Positions 1 to 11,806 of a DNA stretch of 64,000 bases are shown here, in pieces. Every line of letters begins with the position of its first letter. Positions within the stretch are counted from its first letter, which is position 1. The stretch is from Listeria swaminathanii (GTDB lineage Bacteria > Bacillota > Bacilli > Lactobacillales > Listeriaceae): NCBI RefSeq assembly GCF_014229645.1, contig NZ_JAATOD010000001.1, positions 1,178,001-1,242,000 on the forward strand, written 5' to 3'. A model generated the notes under the pieces. The model was given only the letters and a program-made list of their open reading frames with translations, searched no databases and was not told the DNA's origin. Made by a program: the position numbers and the translations under genes.

Positions 1-606
1 TAATTTTTGCTTACTAATTTTCAGACCGATAATTTTCTTAGGATCGATTTCAAAAAGTTCATCGGGAATTTGTGCTTCTGGAACGATGGGAATATTAACG
101 ATTTTCAAACCTTTAAGCGCTAAATATTGCGATAAAGGAGTTTTTGATGTTCGCGAAATACCAATTAATACATAATCCGCTTGCAAAATGCCTCTTGGAT
201 TACGGCCATCATCATTTTCAACGGCAAATTCGATTGCTGCAACTTTAGTGAAATACGCTTCATCCATCGAACGAACGCGTCCTGGTTCAGAAAGTGGCTT
301 AATTTTATACGTTTCCTCTAACTGGTGTAAAAGCGGGCCAAATAAGTCAATAATTGGCACACCGAAAGCTTGAGCTGTTTTATTTAGCTCTTCTCGAACG
401 CTTTCTAGTACAATCGTATGGACGATAATACCATTATTTACTGCCACTAAGTCGACAATTTCTTCAATCATATGGGAAGAATCGACGTGGTGAAAACGAT
501 GAATAAATTTCGGTGTTTGACCAAATTGACTAAGTGCTGCTCTTGTCACAAGTTCGGCCGTTTCTCCTGTTGAATCGGAAACCACGTATACGGCTGGTTG
601 AGTCAT
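1..606 (-). CDS. yqfL: Pyruvate, phosphate dikinase regulatory protein (DUF299/PSRP), C-terminus beyond the window
   Basis: Translation from the ATG at 604-606 gives about 202 residues before the window edge, so the C-terminus is missing. The protein opens [19 protein letters not shown], the typical start of the DUF299 kinase/pyrophosphorylase family. A P-loop-like GISRTSKT lies near residue 155. Family members reversibly phosphorylate and dephosphorylate PEP synthase or pyruvate-phosphate dikinase in the cytosol; B. subtilis YqfL is the relative I have in mind. A strong GAGGAGGAAG ribosome site precedes the start. The gene lies 34 bp downstream of glyS on the same strand, so it is probably read with glyQS. 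The ccpN-type gene found between these genes in Bacillus is absent here. Confidence 0.85.
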   Translation of the reverse strand, partial: MTQPAVYVVSDSTGETAELVTRAALSQFGQTPKFIHRFHHVDSSHMIEEIVDLVAVNNGIIVHTIVLESVREELNKTAQAFGVPIIDLFGPLLHQLEETYKIKPLSEPGRVRSMDEAYFTKVAAIEFAVENDDGRNPRGILQADYVLIGISRTSKTPLSQYLALKGLKIVNIPIVPEAQIPDELFEIDPKKIIGLKISKQKL

Positions 607-640
607 ACATACTTCCTCCTCTTTGCTCAAAATCTTACTT

Positions 641-2707
641 TTATTTTACATTAATTTCATCCATTTGAGCAAATTCTTTAATAAAGCTTGCCAGTTCGAA
701 TAATAGAGCTAGACGGTTATTTTTCAATTCCTCATTGTCACTCATAACAAGTGTATTATCAAAATAAGCATCGATAGTTGAACGTAAATCAGCAAATGCT
801 TTTAGTCGTTCGATAATTGTTAAACCGGCATAATCAAATTTCAGTTTTTCTAATTTATCAAAAAGAGCCTGTTCGTATTCATTTTCAAATAACGCTGGGT
901 CAACTTCCACGCCATCTTCATATTTTTTAGAAATTTTCACAACGCGACTGAGTGCTTCGATTGTTGGACGGAACCATTCAGCTTCAGCGTGTTCATTTAA
1001 AATTTGCGCGCGGTCAATCAGCTGTGGAATTACATTTGGATCGCCGGCAATAACTGCATCAATAATATCATGGCGAATATGGTGACCTTGCAGAATAACA
1101 CGTAGTCGATTTTTCAAGAAAGTCTGTACTTCTTTTTTAACGTCAGCGCCAGGTAACTCGGCAGAACCTTCTGCACGTTCCATATCAACAATACGTGAGA
1201 TAACTTCAAGCATAGGGATATCCCAACCATTTGCTTGGATAATGCGCATTGCTCCAAAAGCACTACGGCGTAAACCAAATGGATCCGCTGAACCTGTTGG
1301 AACAATATTCACACAGAAGAAACCAATCAGTGTTTCTAATTTGTCAGCAATAGCGATTAAAGAACCTAAGTCGGTTTGCGGTAAGTCGCCTTCAGCAGAG
1401 TTAGGTAAATAATGTTCACGAATGGCCGTTGCGATTGCTGGTTTTTCACCTTGCAACAACGCATATTTTTCACCCATTAAGCCTTGTAGCTCTGGGAATT
1501 CACCGACAACATTGGTTACTAAATCAAATTTATAAATATTTGTTAAACGAATAATATCTTGTTTGTCCTCTTCTTGCCAATCTAAGTAGTCGGCAAGCAT
1601 TAGCGCCACTTTTTGAACACGTTTCATTTTTTCTGTTAGCGTTCCTAATTTTTCATGGAAAACGATATTTTGTAATTTAGCAACCGCTTGGTCAATCGTC
1701 ATTTTTAAATCTTCTTGATAGAAGAAATCGGCATCTGACAAACGAGCGCGTAACACTTTTTCGTTTCCGCGTGCTACTGTGTCAAGGTTTTCGTGGTTAC
1801 CGTTACGGACAGTAACAAAGTGAGGTAATAATTCGCCCTCTTGGCTGAAAACTGGGAAATAACGTTGGTGCTCTTTCATCGTTGTGATTAAGACTTCTTC
1901 TGGTAACTCTAAATATTCTTTTTCAAAATTCCCAGCTAAAACGGTTGGATATTCGACAAGATTCGTTACTTCTTCTAGCAAGTCGTCGTCTTCTTTAATT
2001 TGCCAGTTTTCCATCGATTCTAGTTCTCGCAATTGTTCTACGATAGCTTGTTTACGTTCTTCGGCATTAACTACTACAAATTGCTCTAACAACGCATTTG
2101 GATAGTCGCTAGGTTGTTTAATAGTTGCTGTTTTTCCTAGGAAACGGTGACCACGTGATGTATTGCTTGTTGCAACACCTGTGATTTCAAACGGAATAAT
2201 TTCTTCGCCGAACATAGCGATAAGCCATTTAATTGGGCGAATGTAACGTAAATCATTGCTTCCCCAGTGCATGCTTACAGGGAAAGTCATACTAGTTACT
2301 ATTTTTTCTAAGCTTGGAAGTAATGCGGTTGTTTTTTCGCCGATCACTTCTTTTTTAATGTAAATATATTCTACGCCTTTAATTTCACGGAAAGTAAGGT
2401 CAGCTGGCTCTACTTTTTGGCTCTTTGCAAAACCTAATGCCGCTTTTGACCAGTTACCTTCATCGTCTAGCGCAATTTTTTTCGCTGGACCTTTTGCTTC
2501 TTCCACGCGGTTTGCTTGTTCTTCTGCCATCGCTTCCACAAGGACAGTTAAACGTCTAGGCGTCGAATATGTTTTGATTTCGCCAAATTCAATTTTGTTT
2601 TCATTTAACCAATCAGTCACACGCTTTTCTAATTGTAAAACAGAACTAGTAACATATTGCGCTGGCATTTCTTCTAAACCAATTTCTAATAAAAAGTCTT
2701 TACTCAT
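641..2707 (-). CDS. glyS: Glycyl-tRNA synthetase beta subunit
   Basis: The 688-residue protein matches the usual length of the bacterial GlyRS beta chain and opens with [16 protein letters not shown], a family hallmark. The beta subunit carries the tRNA-binding and C-terminal anticodon-recognition (DALR-type) domains of the (alpha-beta)2 enzyme, which charges tRNA-Gly in the cytosol. Its start overlaps the end of glyQ by 8 bp, so the two subunits are translationally coupled and share the glycine T-box upstream. Confidence 0.97.
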   Translation of the reverse strand: MSKDFLLEIGLEEMPAQYVTSSVLQLEKRVTDWLNENKIEFGEIKTYSTPRRLTVLVEAMAEEQANRVEEAKGPAKKIALDDEGNWSKAALGFAKSQKVEPADLTFREIKGVEYIYIKKEVIGEKTTALLPSLEKIVTSMTFPVSMHWGSNDLRYIRPIKWLIAMFGEEIIPFEITGVATSNTSRGHRFLGKTATIKQPSDYPNALLEQFVVVNAEERKQAIVEQLRELESMENWQIKEDDDLLEEVTNLVEYPTVLAGNFEKEYLELPEEVLITTMKEHQRYFPVFSQEGELLPHFVTVRNGNHENLDTVARGNEKVLRARLSDADFFYQEDLKMTIDQAVAKLQNIVFHEKLGTLTEKMKRVQKVALMLADYLDWQEEDKQDIIRLTNIYKFDLVTNVVGEFPELQGLMGEKYALLQGEKPAIATAIREHYLPNSAEGDLPQTDLGSLIAIADKLETLIGFFCVNIVPTGSADPFGLRRSAFGAMRIIQANGWDIPMLEVISRIVDMERAEGSAELPGADVKKEVQTFLKNRLRVILQGHHIRHDIIDAVIAGDPNVIPQLIDRAQILNEHAEAEWFRPTIEALSRVVKISKKYEDGVEVDPALFENEYEQALFDKLEKLKFDYAGLTIIERLKAFADLRSTIDAYFDNTLVMSDNEELKNNRLALLFELASFIKEFAQMDEINVK

Positions 2708-3590
2708 GACGTTTTCCTCCCTCTTCTTTGACTAATGGGAAGCCTAATTTTTCTCGTGATTCATAAAATGTTTTCGCAATACGTCTTGCTAAGTTTCTGA
2801 TTCGACCAATATACTGCGCGCGTTCAGTAACGGAAACAACACCACGAGCGTCTAGTAAATTAAATGTATGGGAACATTTCAATACATAATCATATGCTGG
2901 GAAAACAAGTCCGTCTTGCATTTGGCGCGTTGCTTCTCTTTCATATGTGTCGAAAAGAGTTAAAAGCATTTCAGTATTAGATGTTTCAAATGCGTATGTT
3001 GAGTTTTCGAATTCTGCTTGGAAAAAGATGTCGCGGTAGCTAATTCCTTCTGTCCATTCTAAATCAAAAACATTTTCTTTATCTTGAATATAGCTTGCTA
3101 AACGTTCAACACCATAAGTGATTTCGGACGTAACAGGGAAACATTCTAAGCCACCTACTTGTTGGAAATAAGTGAATTGAGTGATTTCCATTCCGTCTAA
3201 CCAAACTTCCCAACCAAGTCCAGCGCAACCAAGCGAAGGATTCTCCCAGTTATCTTCTACAAAGCGGATATCATGCTCTAACGGATTGATACCTAATTTT
3301 TCTAAAGAACCAAGATAAAGCTCTTGAATATTGTCTGGAGAAGGCTTCATCACTACTTGAAATTGGTGATGTTGGAATAATCTGTTTGGATTTTCTCCGT
3401 AACGACCATCAGCTGGACGACGAGAAGGCTCCACATAACCTGCTTTCCACGGTTCTGGACCAATTGCTTTTAAGAAAGTATACGGACTCATTGTGCCGGC
3501 ACCTTTTTCCACATCATACGATTGCAACATAATACAACCTTGCTCGGACCAATAATCTTGTAACGTTCTAATCATTGTTTGTAAATTCAT
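2700..3590 (-). CDS. glyQ: Glycyl-tRNA synthetase alpha subunit
   Basis: This 296-residue class II synthetase subunit holds the ATP- and glycine-binding catalytic core, with the typical N-terminus [20 protein letters not shown] take the ATG at 3588-3590 rather than an in-frame codon ten residues upstream, because a GGAGGTGG ribosome site lies directly before it and homologues start there. It is the first gene of glyQ-glyS-yqfL. Expression should respond to uncharged tRNA-Gly through the T-box at 3621-3843. Confidence 0.97.
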   Translation of the reverse strand: MNLQTMIRTLQDYWSEQGCIMLQSYDVEKGAGTMSPYTFLKAIGPEPWKAGYVEPSRRPADGRYGENPNRLFQHHQFQVVMKPSPDNIQELYLGSLEKLGINPLEHDIRFVEDNWENPSLGCAGLGWEVWLDGMEITQFTYFQQVGGLECFPVTSEITYGVERLASYIQDKENVFDLEWTEGISYRDIFFQAEFENSTYAFETSNTEMLLTLFDTYEREATRQMQDGLVFPAYDYVLKCSHTFNLLDARGVVSVTERAQYIGRIRNLARRIAKTFYESREKLGFPLVKEEGGKRHE

Positions 3591-3620
3591 TGCTTCCACC
3601 TCCAAAAATAATTCAGCCAA

Positions 3621-3843
3621 TATAAAAACTCTCGTCTCTATATGCTGATTTAAAGCATATAGGGACGAGAGTTAGCTCGCGGTTCCACCCTATTTGGAAT
3701 TTAAACAATTCCCACCTTGATTTCGCTGTACTCCAGAACGCCTTCACAAAAAGTTAAATACTCGGCTTCCACCAAACCCGAACTCGCTAAAAAATAGAGC
3801 TTTTTGTTACTATTTTCCTTCAACGTACCTATTAGTTGATATA
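3621..3843 (-). promoter_or_regulatory. T-box riboswitch (glycine) upstream of glyQS
   Basis: The minus strand carries the T-box core AGGGTGGAACCGCG at 3678-3691. A long hairpin at 3626-3673 followed by a T-run forms the competing terminator. The leader is about 220 nt. A GGC triplet at 3740-3742, in the sequence GAAGGCG, is the best candidate glycine specifier codon. T-boxes read the charging state of their tRNA and antiterminate when it is uncharged. The amino-acid assignment rests on the downstream gene plus the GGC triplet. Confidence 0.93.
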
Positions 3844-3847
3844 TTAA

Positions 3848-3876
3848 AAGATACTGTATTTTTGCTTAAAAGTCAA
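3848..3876 (-). promoter_or_regulatory. Sigma-A promoter of the glyQS T-box leader
   Basis: On the minus strand the -35 TTGACT (3871-3876) is 17 bp from the -10 TATCTT (3848-3853). The -35 overlaps the recO stop codon. It drives the glyQS leader. Confidence 0.75.
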
Positions 3877-4640
3877 TCGTCGCTATCTTTTTTTAACATA
3901 TTTTCCCATTTATCCATATCGCGTAAAAATTTCCGACTTTTTAAATACAAACCAGAATATTCATCGTAGTACGTATCAATTGCTTTTTGAAGCCATTCTT
4001 TTGTTTCTGGTTTGACATCGATATTTCCTAATCTATCTAATTGGAAAATGAAGAACAGCCGCAAGAGTTTGACCACATTTTCTGGTAAATGCATGCGATA
4101 ACGATCTCTATCAAAACAGCGATGGCAAATAATCCCATTGCTGCTTGTCGAAAAATCAAAATGCCCAGTCGTTTCTCCGCAGATGGCACATTTATCCATT
4201 GTCGGATAGAGTCCAAGAACTGGCAACATTTTCATTTCATAAATTTGAGTGAGGATTTGTGGGTCGTAACCTTCATCGATATCTCGTAAAATTTGAAATG
4301 TTAATTCATAGAGGTAAGGATTTGGTTGCCGTTCTTCGGTCGCTTTATCGAGCAACTCGCACACATATGTCGCATAAGCAGTCATAAAAATATCTTGTTG
4401 AATAGAAGAAAAGCTTTCTATCACTTCACCTTGCTGAAGCGTACCAAGACCGTTTCCACCAAAAAAAGTAAAATAGCCATTCGTAAATAATTGTGTTACT
4501 GCGGCTAACCTGCTTTTGGTTTTTTTTGCCCCCCGAGCTACCACACCAATTTTCCCAAATTCACGTGTATACACTCGGACAATTTTATCTGATTCACGGT
4601 AACTCGTTTGCCGTATCACGATTCCTTCGCATTTTTCCAT
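3873..4640 (-). CDS. recO: DNA repair protein RecO
   Basis: This 255-residue protein has an N-terminal OB fold and a zinc finger with C151, C154, C172 and C175, as in RecO. RecO works with RecR to load RecA onto SSB-coated single-stranded DNA in recombinational repair. The length is normal. A GGGAGG ribosome site lies before the ATG. In Bacillus recO follows era, but here an unrelated plus-strand gene lies between them, so recO has its own promoter. Confidence 0.95.
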   Translation of the reverse strand: MEKCEGIVIRQTSYRESDKIVRVYTREFGKIGVVARGAKKTKSRLAAVTQLFTNGYFTFFGGNGLGTLQQGEVIESFSSIQQDIFMTAYATYVCELLDKATEERQPNPYLYELTFQILRDIDEGYDPQILTQIYEMKMLPVLGLYPTMDKCAICGETTGHFDFSTSSNGIICHRCFDRDRYRMHLPENVVKLLRLFFIFQLDRLGNIDVKPETKEWLQKAIDTYYDEYSGLYLKSRKFLRDMDKWENMLKKDSDD

Positions 4641-4669
4641 GTGGTAATCCTCCCTTTTTCATACGTCCT

Positions 4670-4699
4670 ATTATAACATTTTCTTAACGATTATGTCTT
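4670..4699 (-). promoter_or_regulatory. recO promoter
   Basis: The minus strand has an extended -10, TG-T-TATAAT, with TATAAT at 4670-4675. A partial -35 AAGACA lies at 4694-4699 with an 18-bp spacer. Confidence 0.6.
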
Positions 4700-4779
4700 T
4701 TTATATTTTTTGCTATCTTTCCGCGCCTACCTATTGTAAAATAGAGAAAAAGGTAAGAAAAGAAAGGATTATTTTTACT

Positions 4780-5400
4780 ATGGATATGTTACTTATATTA
4801 CTTATTAGCTTATTTACACTCACATTCATAGGTGTTGTTGTGGGAATTATCTTGCTTATTGTAAGAAAAGAAAGATGGGCAGGAATTATTGTTACTGGCT
4901 TATCATTTGGGCTTGGCTTCTGCGTTTTATTAGCTGGGCTAAATGTAGCAACGGCGACATTGTTCGAAGCATCTAACAACCCATTTTCTATTTATAATTA
5001 TGATGCTGGCGAAGATTTATACGCCAATAATTTCGAGGAAGACTATGACGAAGATTATTATGATGACTACACAGATGTAAACTTTGGTGAAGCAGTTACG
5101 ATAGAAAATGGTAGCACTGTTACTATTTCTAAACCGGAACTTTCCCAGAAAAAAGAAGGCTATGAAATTTATAAAGTAAAAGTGAAATTTGAAAACACAG
5201 GCTCAGATGCCGTAATGTTTTATTCAGAAGATGTATCACTTTATGATGATACCGATGATGATTATGGACAACAAATTACAGAAGATGATTTCTCCGGTGA
5301 AGTTCAACCCGGCGAGGCAAAAGAAATAACGCTTTACTATGAAGTATTTAATTCAGGTCCATACGATGTAGAGTATGATAACTACAACTGGACAGAATAA
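4780..5400 (+). CDS. Membrane protein of unknown function with C-terminal DUF4352-like domain
   Basis: I do not recognise a named gene. The start chosen is the ATG at 4780 with a GAAAGGATT ribosome site; the upstream codons of the frame look non-coding. The 206-residue protein has two hydrophobic segments (about residues 3-26 and 32-57). A very acidic Asp/Glu/Tyr-rich linker (about 75-100) follows, then a beta-rich domain of roughly 100 residues that resembles DUF4352-type immunoglobulin-like extracellular domains. It is probably a membrane-anchored surface protein. It stands alone between recO and era, divergent from recO and ending at a shared terminator. A weak promoter (TTGCTA at 4710, TATTGT at 4732) may drive it. 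Confidence 0.75.
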   Translation: MDMLLILLISLFTLTFIGVVVGIILLIVRKERWAGIIVTGLSFGLGFCVLLAGLNVATATLFEASNNPFSIYNYDAGEDLYANNFEEDYDEDYYDDYTDVNFGEAVTIENGSTVTISKPELSQKKEGYEIYKVKVKFENTGSDAVMFYSEDVSLYDDTDDDYGQQITEDDFSGEVQPGEAKEITLYYEVFNSGPYDVEYDNYNWTE

Positions 5401-5410
5401 CAATAAGTAA

Positions 5411-5450
5411 AAGCATCTGGCACACAATTTCGATTGTGTGCCAGATGCTT
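5411..5450. terminator. Bidirectional terminator between the unknown membrane gene and era
   Basis: A 17-bp perfect stem (5411-5427 with 5434-5450) has A-runs on the left and T-runs on the right. It can end transcription of both convergent units. Confidence 0.93.
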
Positions 5451-5453
5451 TTT

Positions 5454-6751
<1,298 letters not shown>

Positions 6752-6775
6752 TTACCAAGTCACAATCCCTTCTTT

Positions 6776-7165
6776 TTATAAAAACATCTGGCAAAAGTAT
6801 GGTATGAATATAATTAGTCCGATAAAACTTGCAACAAATGCGGCTAGTAATACCGCACCAGCAGCTACATCCTTCGCTTTTTTTGCTTCATCAATATATT
6901 GTTCTGTTGCTACATCTACCGCTCGTTCAATCGCTGTATTAACCATTTCTAATATTAATACACCAAAAATAGAAAGGATTAACAAGGTCCACTCTGATTT
7001 AGTGACGTGAAAGAAAAAGCCGCAAATCACAACTGCAAGAGCTGCAAATGTGTGGAAGCGCATATTACGTTCTTCTAAAAAAGCAGTTTTAAGTCCAGTA
7101 AAAGCATGTTGAAAAGATTCTGCATAGTTTTTACTGCGTTTATATTTTCTATCTTTCAAGTCCAT
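6776..7165 (-). CDS. dgkA: Diacylglycerol/undecaprenol kinase family protein
   Basis: The 129-residue membrane protein has three hydrophobic helices and the conserved family motif EMVNTAIE (73-80), whose acidic residues bind metal-ATP. Gram-positive DgkA homologues mainly phosphorylate undecaprenol, feeding lipid carrier back into wall synthesis. The start [18 protein letters not shown] is typical; the gene overlaps the end of ybeY by 17 bp. An in-frame ATG two codons upstream cannot be excluded. Confidence 0.93.
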   Translation of the reverse strand: MDLKDRKYKRSKNYAESFQHAFTGLKTAFLEERNMRFHTFAALAVVICGFFFHVTKSEWTLLILSIFGVLILEMVNTAIERAVDVATEQYIDEAKKAKDVAAGAVLLAAFVASFIGLIIFIPYFCQMFL

Positions 7166-7634
7166 AAGCATCCAACACTTCTTTTTGTAAGCCAAACATT
7201 ACTTTTTCTTCGTCAGGCTCCATATGATCATACCCAAGCAAATGCAGCAATCCATGAACTGCTAAGAAACCTAATTCTCTCGCTTTAGTATGTCCGTAAT
7301 CTTTTGCTTGCTCTTCTGCTTTTTCGGTGGAAATAATTATATCGCCAAGCATACGCGGTGTTTCAAGGTCAAACTCGCCCCAATCAATTTCTGTTTCCCC
7401 GTCGCCCATTTCTTCAAGCGCAAAGGAAATAACATCGGTTGCTTGATCTTTATCACGGTATTCCCGGTTAATTTCACGAATACCTTCATTTGTTGTAAAA
7501 GTGAGTGAAAGTTCTGTTCCTTGTTCGATTTTTAAGTAACCAGCAGCAAATTGCAAAATGTTTTCTACTAGTTCTTTATCTTCGTCAGGTAACTTACTTG
7601 TTTCATCCAGTAAATCAATTTCTAAGACCGTCAT
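7149..7634 (-). CDS. ybeY: Endoribonuclease YbeY
   Basis: This 161-residue protein carries the zinc-binding signature [11 protein letters not shown] (H127, H131, H137). YbeY is a single-strand RNase needed for 16S 3'-end maturation and ribosome quality control. The start is the ATG at 7632-7634 with a GGAGGG site. In-frame codons further upstream would overlap pgpH and are rejected. Linkage to phoH and era is conserved across Firmicutes. Confidence 0.95.
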   Translation of the reverse strand: MTVLEIDLLDETSKLPDEDKELVENILQFAAGYLKIEQGTELSLTFTTNEGIREINREYRDKDQATDVISFALEEMGDGETEIDWGEFDLETPRMLGDIIISTEKAEEQAKDYGHTKARELGFLAVHGLLHLLGYDHMEPDEEKVMFGLQKEVLDAYGLER

Positions 7635-7650
7635 CTTGTGCCCTCCTATT

Positions 7651-9807
7651 TCAATCTTTGTCATCAGGATATTGAATTCGTTGATGATATATTCCATTTA
7701 ATGTGGCGATTAGTGTGTCACGAATGATTTTAATTTCTTTAATCGTAATATCACACTCGGTAAACTGCCCATCGAGGAAGCGATCTTTAATGATTCCGTC
7801 AATAATTTCTGTTATTTTTGCCATGGTTGGTTCTGCTGACGAACGAACGGCAGCTTCCACACTGTCTGAAATATTGATAATCGCTATTTCTTTCGTTTGT
7901 GGTTTTGGCCCACTGTAACGATAGTCTGCTTCTTTTACATCCGGATTGTTCTCTTTGGCTTTAAAGTAGAAATATTTAAGCAAAGTAGTTCCGTGATGTT
8001 GCAGTGCGATATCAATAATTGGTTGCGGCATATGATTTTCTTTTAAAATCTCCGCGCCATCTTTCGTATGCGAGAGAATTATATCACGACTTTGCTCTGG
8101 TGTCAGCCTATCGTGCGGATTAATTCCTTGTAATTGATTTTCTACAAAATATGGTGGTCTCAATGTTTTTCCAATATCATGATAAAAACAACCAACCCGA
8201 ACAAGTAAACTGTTTGCGCCAATTTTATCAGCACATGCTTCTGCTAAATTAGCGACCATCATGCTGTGATGATACGTACCAGGCGCTTTCATTAGGATTT
8301 TTTTCAGTAATGGATGGTTTGGATTGGCTAATTCGACTAGACGGCTCGTTGTTAATAGACCGAAAATCGTTTCAAATAACGGAATAACGCCTACTCCGAG
8401 AATGAAAGCACCAAATCCACCTAAGAAGGCATAACCAATTGCCATTAACGTAGAAACTTGTAATAATGTGCTGTTATTGATGAATAATAATAGTAAAACG
8501 TAAATCATATTAATTAAGCCGACCATAAATCCAGAAAACATAATCGCGGAACGTCTGCTATAATCACGCAGTGCGACCACACTTGTCGCACCACTCAGTA
8601 GAATAAACACAGTTATACCACTATTGGCATCATTTTGGAACGTTAGCAAGCTCGTAACGGCAATAAAAATCACGCTTAAAAAGGCATATTTCTCGTTAAG
8701 CAGTATTTTAAGTATCATCGGAGCGAATGCTGCTGGAAATAAGAAAGCAATATTACTAATGTTTTGCGTTTCTAAGAATAAAATAATTAATAACATAAAC
8801 AGTGAAACAACATATACCGAGGAAAAAATAAGCATTGTCTGCATTTTTTTCGCTTTAGGTTGCGATTGCTTTTTGGTATAAAGAAACAGGATCGCTGCCA
8901 AAGCAATAATGAAAATAGCAAAACCAGCATATTGTTTTACAGGCATTTTTTGATCTAGTAAATGTAGCATTTTTAACTGGCGATAGGTTTCTCTATCAAC
9001 AATCTGCCCTTCTTGAACGATAACTTGTCCTTGTAAAATTTTCACAGGAACAACCGATTGGGAAGCTTCTTTTCGTCGTGCATCTGTTTGTTCTTCATTG
9101 TAAGTTTCATTAGGTACAATCGCATAAGAAACTAATACTTTCGATACGTTTTTGTAATACGATGGTATAGCTGATAGTTCGATATCATCGCGTGCTCTAA
9201 TTTTGGCGGAGTTTAGATTCTCGTCACGGATTTTGTTTTCCATGGTTTTTGCGACTTCTGTTGTCACCACGTCTTCCATGATATTAAAATCTTTGTTTTT
9301 TGCTTCGATTAACGTAGTGAATACTTCATCGGATACATTAGATGTTATTTTTTCGGATACGTTACTTGATAATTTATCTTTTAGATTTTTTAATTTTGTT
9401 TCGGTTGTTGTAGGCGCCGGATCAGGTTTATTCTCTTTTTTGGCTTTTTCTTTATTTTTAGTATCGTTTTCTTCAGCTTCTGCATTCACTTCATTCACGT
9501 AAGCGAATAAACTTTGAATGAGGGCTACTCGGTTTTGACCAGTTTCGCGATTGTAGACATACACATCTTCTACAGCATCGCTTGCTTTGGTCCTTTCTTC
9601 TTTGGTTTTCTCAGTATCTTCAACTGTTTGAGGCGAACGAATGGTTTTTTCAGCAACTTGGAATAATTTTACATTGTATGATTCCGGTTTCGTCATCTGG
9701 CAAACGAGAAAATACGCTATAACAGCAAAGCAAACAAGGAGCAGCGGAAAAAGATATTTCTTTCCACTTTCGATGTACCAATCTCTCCATTTCTTGGCTA
9801 GTTTCAC
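7651..9807 (-). CDS. pgpH: 7TM-HD cyclic di-AMP phosphodiesterase PgpH
   Basis: The 718-residue protein has an N-terminal membrane anchor (about 18-38), a large extracytoplasmic domain, a block of seven membrane helices (about 285-475) and a C-terminal cytosolic HD domain. HD-motif residues are H513/H514 and H543-D544. This is the 7TMR-HD architecture of Listeria PgpH (Bacillus YqfF), which hydrolyses the essential second messenger c-di-AMP. It lies 15 bp after phoH and 16 bp before ybeY. The extracellular domain contains a Lys/Glu/Pro/Thr-rich stretch near residue 125. Confidence 0.95.
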   Translation of the reverse strand: MKLAKKWRDWYIESGKKYLFPLLLVCFAVIAYFLVCQMTKPESYNVKLFQVAEKTIRSPQTVEDTEKTKEERTKASDAVEDVYVYNRETGQNRVALIQSLFAYVNEVNAEAEENDTKNKEKAKKENKPDPAPTTTETKLKNLKDKLSSNVSEKITSNVSDEVFTTLIEAKNKDFNIMEDVVTTEVAKTMENKIRDENLNSAKIRARDDIELSAIPSYYKNVSKVLVSYAIVPNETYNEEQTDARRKEASQSVVPVKILQGQVIVQEGQIVDRETYRQLKMLHLLDQKMPVKQYAGFAIFIIALAAILFLYTKKQSQPKAKKMQTMLIFSSVYVVSLFMLLIILFLETQNISNIAFLFPAAFAPMILKILLNEKYAFLSVIFIAVTSLLTFQNDANSGITVFILLSGATSVVALRDYSRRSAIMFSGFMVGLINMIYVLLLLFINNSTLLQVSTLMAIGYAFLGGFGAFILGVGVIPLFETIFGLLTTSRLVELANPNHPLLKKILMKAPGTYHHSMMVANLAEACADKIGANSLLVRVGCFYHDIGKTLRPPYFVENQLQGINPHDRLTPEQSRDIILSHTKDGAEILKENHMPQPIIDIALQHHGTTLLKYFYFKAKENNPDVKEADYRYSGPKPQTKEIAIINISDSVEAAVRSSAEPTMAKITEIIDGIIKDRFLDGQFTECDITIKEIKIIRDTLIATLNGIYHQRIQYPDDKD

Positions 9808-9822
9808 ATCTTAGTCTCCTCT

Positions 9823-10782
9823 CTAATTTTGTTTCCCTTCGTAAGCTTTAATAATCTCAGCAACAAGTGGGTGTCTGACTACATCATGATGTTCAAAGTA
9901 AACAAAACCGATATCCTTTACATCTTTTAAAACTTGTTCGGCGTTGACAAGGCCGCTTGTTGCGCCTTTTGGCAAGTCGATTTGCGTCATATCGCCATTG
10001 ACAATCATTTTAGAGTCATAGCCAAGTCGCGTTAAAAACATTTTCATTTGAGCGATGGTTGTATTTTGCGCTTCATCCAAGATAACAAAGGCATGATCTA
10101 GCGTGCGTCCTCTCATATAAGCCAGAGGAGCTATTTCTATGACGCCGCGGTCCATTAACCTTGTTGTATGCTCTGTACCGAAAATATCGTATAACGCGTC
10201 GTATACGGGTCGTAAATAAGGATCTACTTTTTCTTTTAAATCTCCAGGTAGAAATCCTAAGCTCTCACCGGCTTCAACGGCAGGTCGTGTTAAGATGATT
10301 TTACTAACATTACCTTTTTTCCATGCATCTACAGCCATAACTACGGCAAGATATGTTTTACCAGTACCAGCCGGGCCGACGCCGAAAACGATGTCGTGTT
10401 TTTTGATCATTTGAATATATGTTCTTTGTCCAAATGTTTTAGGTCTAATTGGATTTCCTTTGGCATTCTTTGTAATCTCTTCTTCAAATAACGTATGGAA
10501 ATAAATTAGAGTGCCATTTCTTTGCATTTTTACTGCTTGGGCGATATCGCGACCATCAATATGAATGCCTCTTTTTACAGTTAGAATAAGTTCGTTTAAA
10601 ACGGCTGTTGTATGCTGTACAGGTTCTTCTTCTCCAGTGATGGATAGTGATTCTCCCCGTGTAATAATTTTTACTTGAAGTAATTCTTCTAAAAGCTCGA
10701 TATTCTTATTATTATTGCCGAATAAATCTTGAATATTTGTGTCATCAGATAATTCGACTACTTCATTAAATTCATTTAGCAT
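9823..10782 (-). CDS. phoH: PhoH-family ATPase
   Basis: The 319-residue protein has Walker A GPAGTGKT (136-143) and Walker B DEAQ (236-239), with an N-terminal KH-like region. PhoH-like ATPases are predicted RNA helicase or remodelling enzymes, and their linkage with ybeY and era points to ribosome maturation. It is the first gene of the phoH-pgpH-ybeY-dgkA-cdd-era unit. The precise substrate is unknown. Confidence 0.93.
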   Translation of the reverse strand: MLNEFNEVVELSDDTNIQDLFGNNNKNIELLEELLQVKIITRGESLSITGEEEPVQHTTAVLNELILTVKRGIHIDGRDIAQAVKMQRNGTLIYFHTLFEEEITKNAKGNPIRPKTFGQRTYIQMIKKHDIVFGVGPAGTGKTYLAVVMAVDAWKKGNVSKIILTRPAVEAGESLGFLPGDLKEKVDPYLRPVYDALYDIFGTEHTTRLMDRGVIEIAPLAYMRGRTLDHAFVILDEAQNTTIAQMKMFLTRLGYDSKMIVNGDMTQIDLPKGATSGLVNAEQVLKDVKDIGFVYFEHHDVVRHPLVAEIIKAYEGKQN

Positions 10783-10824
10783 TGGCTAACCCCTTCACCT
10801 GTTATAAGTGCCTTGATTAGTTAT

Positions 10825-10853
10825 ATTATACACGAAATTGCCTTGCTTGAAAA
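10825..10853 (-). promoter_or_regulatory. Promoter of the phoH operon
   Basis: On the minus strand a perfect -10 TATAAT (10825-10830) lies 17 bp from a poor -35 TTTTCA (10848-10853). Confidence 0.65.
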
Positions 10854-10890
10854 ACGAAGCGATAGCAACTACGCAAATCGAGTAAAAATA

Positions 10891-10948
10891 AACATAAAAA
10901 AACAGGATTTCCTTCATAAAATACGAAGGAACCCTGTTTTTTTATGTT
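10891..10948 (-). terminator. Terminator after rpsU-yqeY
   Basis: A long hairpin pairs AACAGGGTTCCTTC with GAAGGAAATCCTGTT on the minus strand and ends in a run of seven Ts. A-runs on the other side make it possibly bidirectional. Confidence 0.85.
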
Positions 10949-10969
10949 TCAAAACTAGTTTGAATTAGT

Positions 10970-11425
10970 TTATGAAAGATATTTTTTTACGAATTGGTTA
11001 ACAGCACCGCCGTCAGCTTTGCCTTTTACTTTAGGCATAATTGCGGACATTACTTTGCCGAAATCAGCTTTACTAGATGCGCCAACTTCTTCGATAGTTG
11101 CTTTCACAATATTCTCAAGCTCTTCAGGAGTCAATTGTTTTGGCGCGTAGTCCTCAACAATGACAATCTCGGAACGGACTTTATCAGAAAGGTCGCTACG
11201 TCCAGCTTTGTCAAACTCTGCTAGAGAATCTCTGCGTTGTTTGAGTTCGCGGGAAATCACGGTTACTTCATCATCCGGAGTAAGATCTTTCACACCTTGG
11301 TGAATTGCTTCGTTTTGTAAAGCTGCTTTTAACATACGAATAACGGAAAGTTTTTCTTTCTCTTTATCGCGCATCGCTTGTTTCATATCTTCATTTAACT
11401 TGTCAAGCAGTGTCAACGAAATCAT
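10970..11425 (-). CDS. yqeY: GatB/YqeY domain protein
   Basis: This 151-residue protein belongs to the YqeY family, related to the tRNA-interacting tail domain of GatB; its function is not established. It lies 10 bp after rpsU, the usual arrangement. The start is uncertain. The ATG at 11425 sits almost on top of its possible ribosome site (AAAGG). A TTG three codons in (11416) gives an N-terminus [12 protein letters not shown] that aligns better with B. subtilis YqeY. Confidence 0.88.
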   Translation of the reverse strand: MISLTLLDKLNEDMKQAMRDKEKEKLSVIRMLKAALQNEAIHQGVKDLTPDDEVTVISRELKQRRDSLAEFDKAGRSDLSDKVRSEIVIVEDYAPKQLTPEELENIVKATIEEVGASSKADFGKVMSAIMPKVKGKADGGAVNQFVKKYLS

Positions 11426-11435
11426 CGCCTTTTAA

Positions 11436-11609
11436 TTAGAATTTGCGTTTTCTTGCTGCTTCGGATTTTTTCTTACGTTTTACGCTTGGTTTTTCATAAA
11501 ATTCGCGCTTTCTGGATTCTTGCAAAGTTCCACTTTTGGAAACAGTACGTTTAAAGCGACGAAGAGCATCTTCAAGCGATTCGTTTTTACGAACTACTGT
11601 TTTTGACAT
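11436..11609 (-). CDS. rpsU: Small ribosomal subunit protein bS21
   Basis: The 57-residue basic protein [19 protein letters not shown] is bS21 of the 30S subunit, with a typical Lys/Arg-rich tail. The start at 11607-11609 follows a very strong GGAGGGAGGG ribosome site; an in-frame upstream ATG lies before that site and is rejected. It is driven by a near-consensus promoter and followed by yqeY. Confidence 0.97.
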
Positions 11610-11740
11610 CTCTCTTTCCCTCCCTCCGGCACTTACATGCACTCACTTAAATCCTTCATTTAAGTTCCAGAATAGGACATAACGGAAAATAAATTATGAA
11701 TTATTCTGAAGTAATGCAGATAAGCATTCACTCATTAAAA

Positions 11741-11769
11741 ATTATATACGAAACATCGGGCATCGTCAA
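11741..11769 (-). promoter_or_regulatory. rpsU promoter
   Basis: On the minus strand TTGACG (11764-11769), a 17-bp spacer and TATAAT (11741-11746) form a near-consensus sigma-A promoter. It leaves a leader of about 125 nt before rpsU. Confidence 0.88.
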
Positions 11770-11806
11770 CATGAAATCGTTAACTTTCGCATAAAACTTT
11801 GAAATG

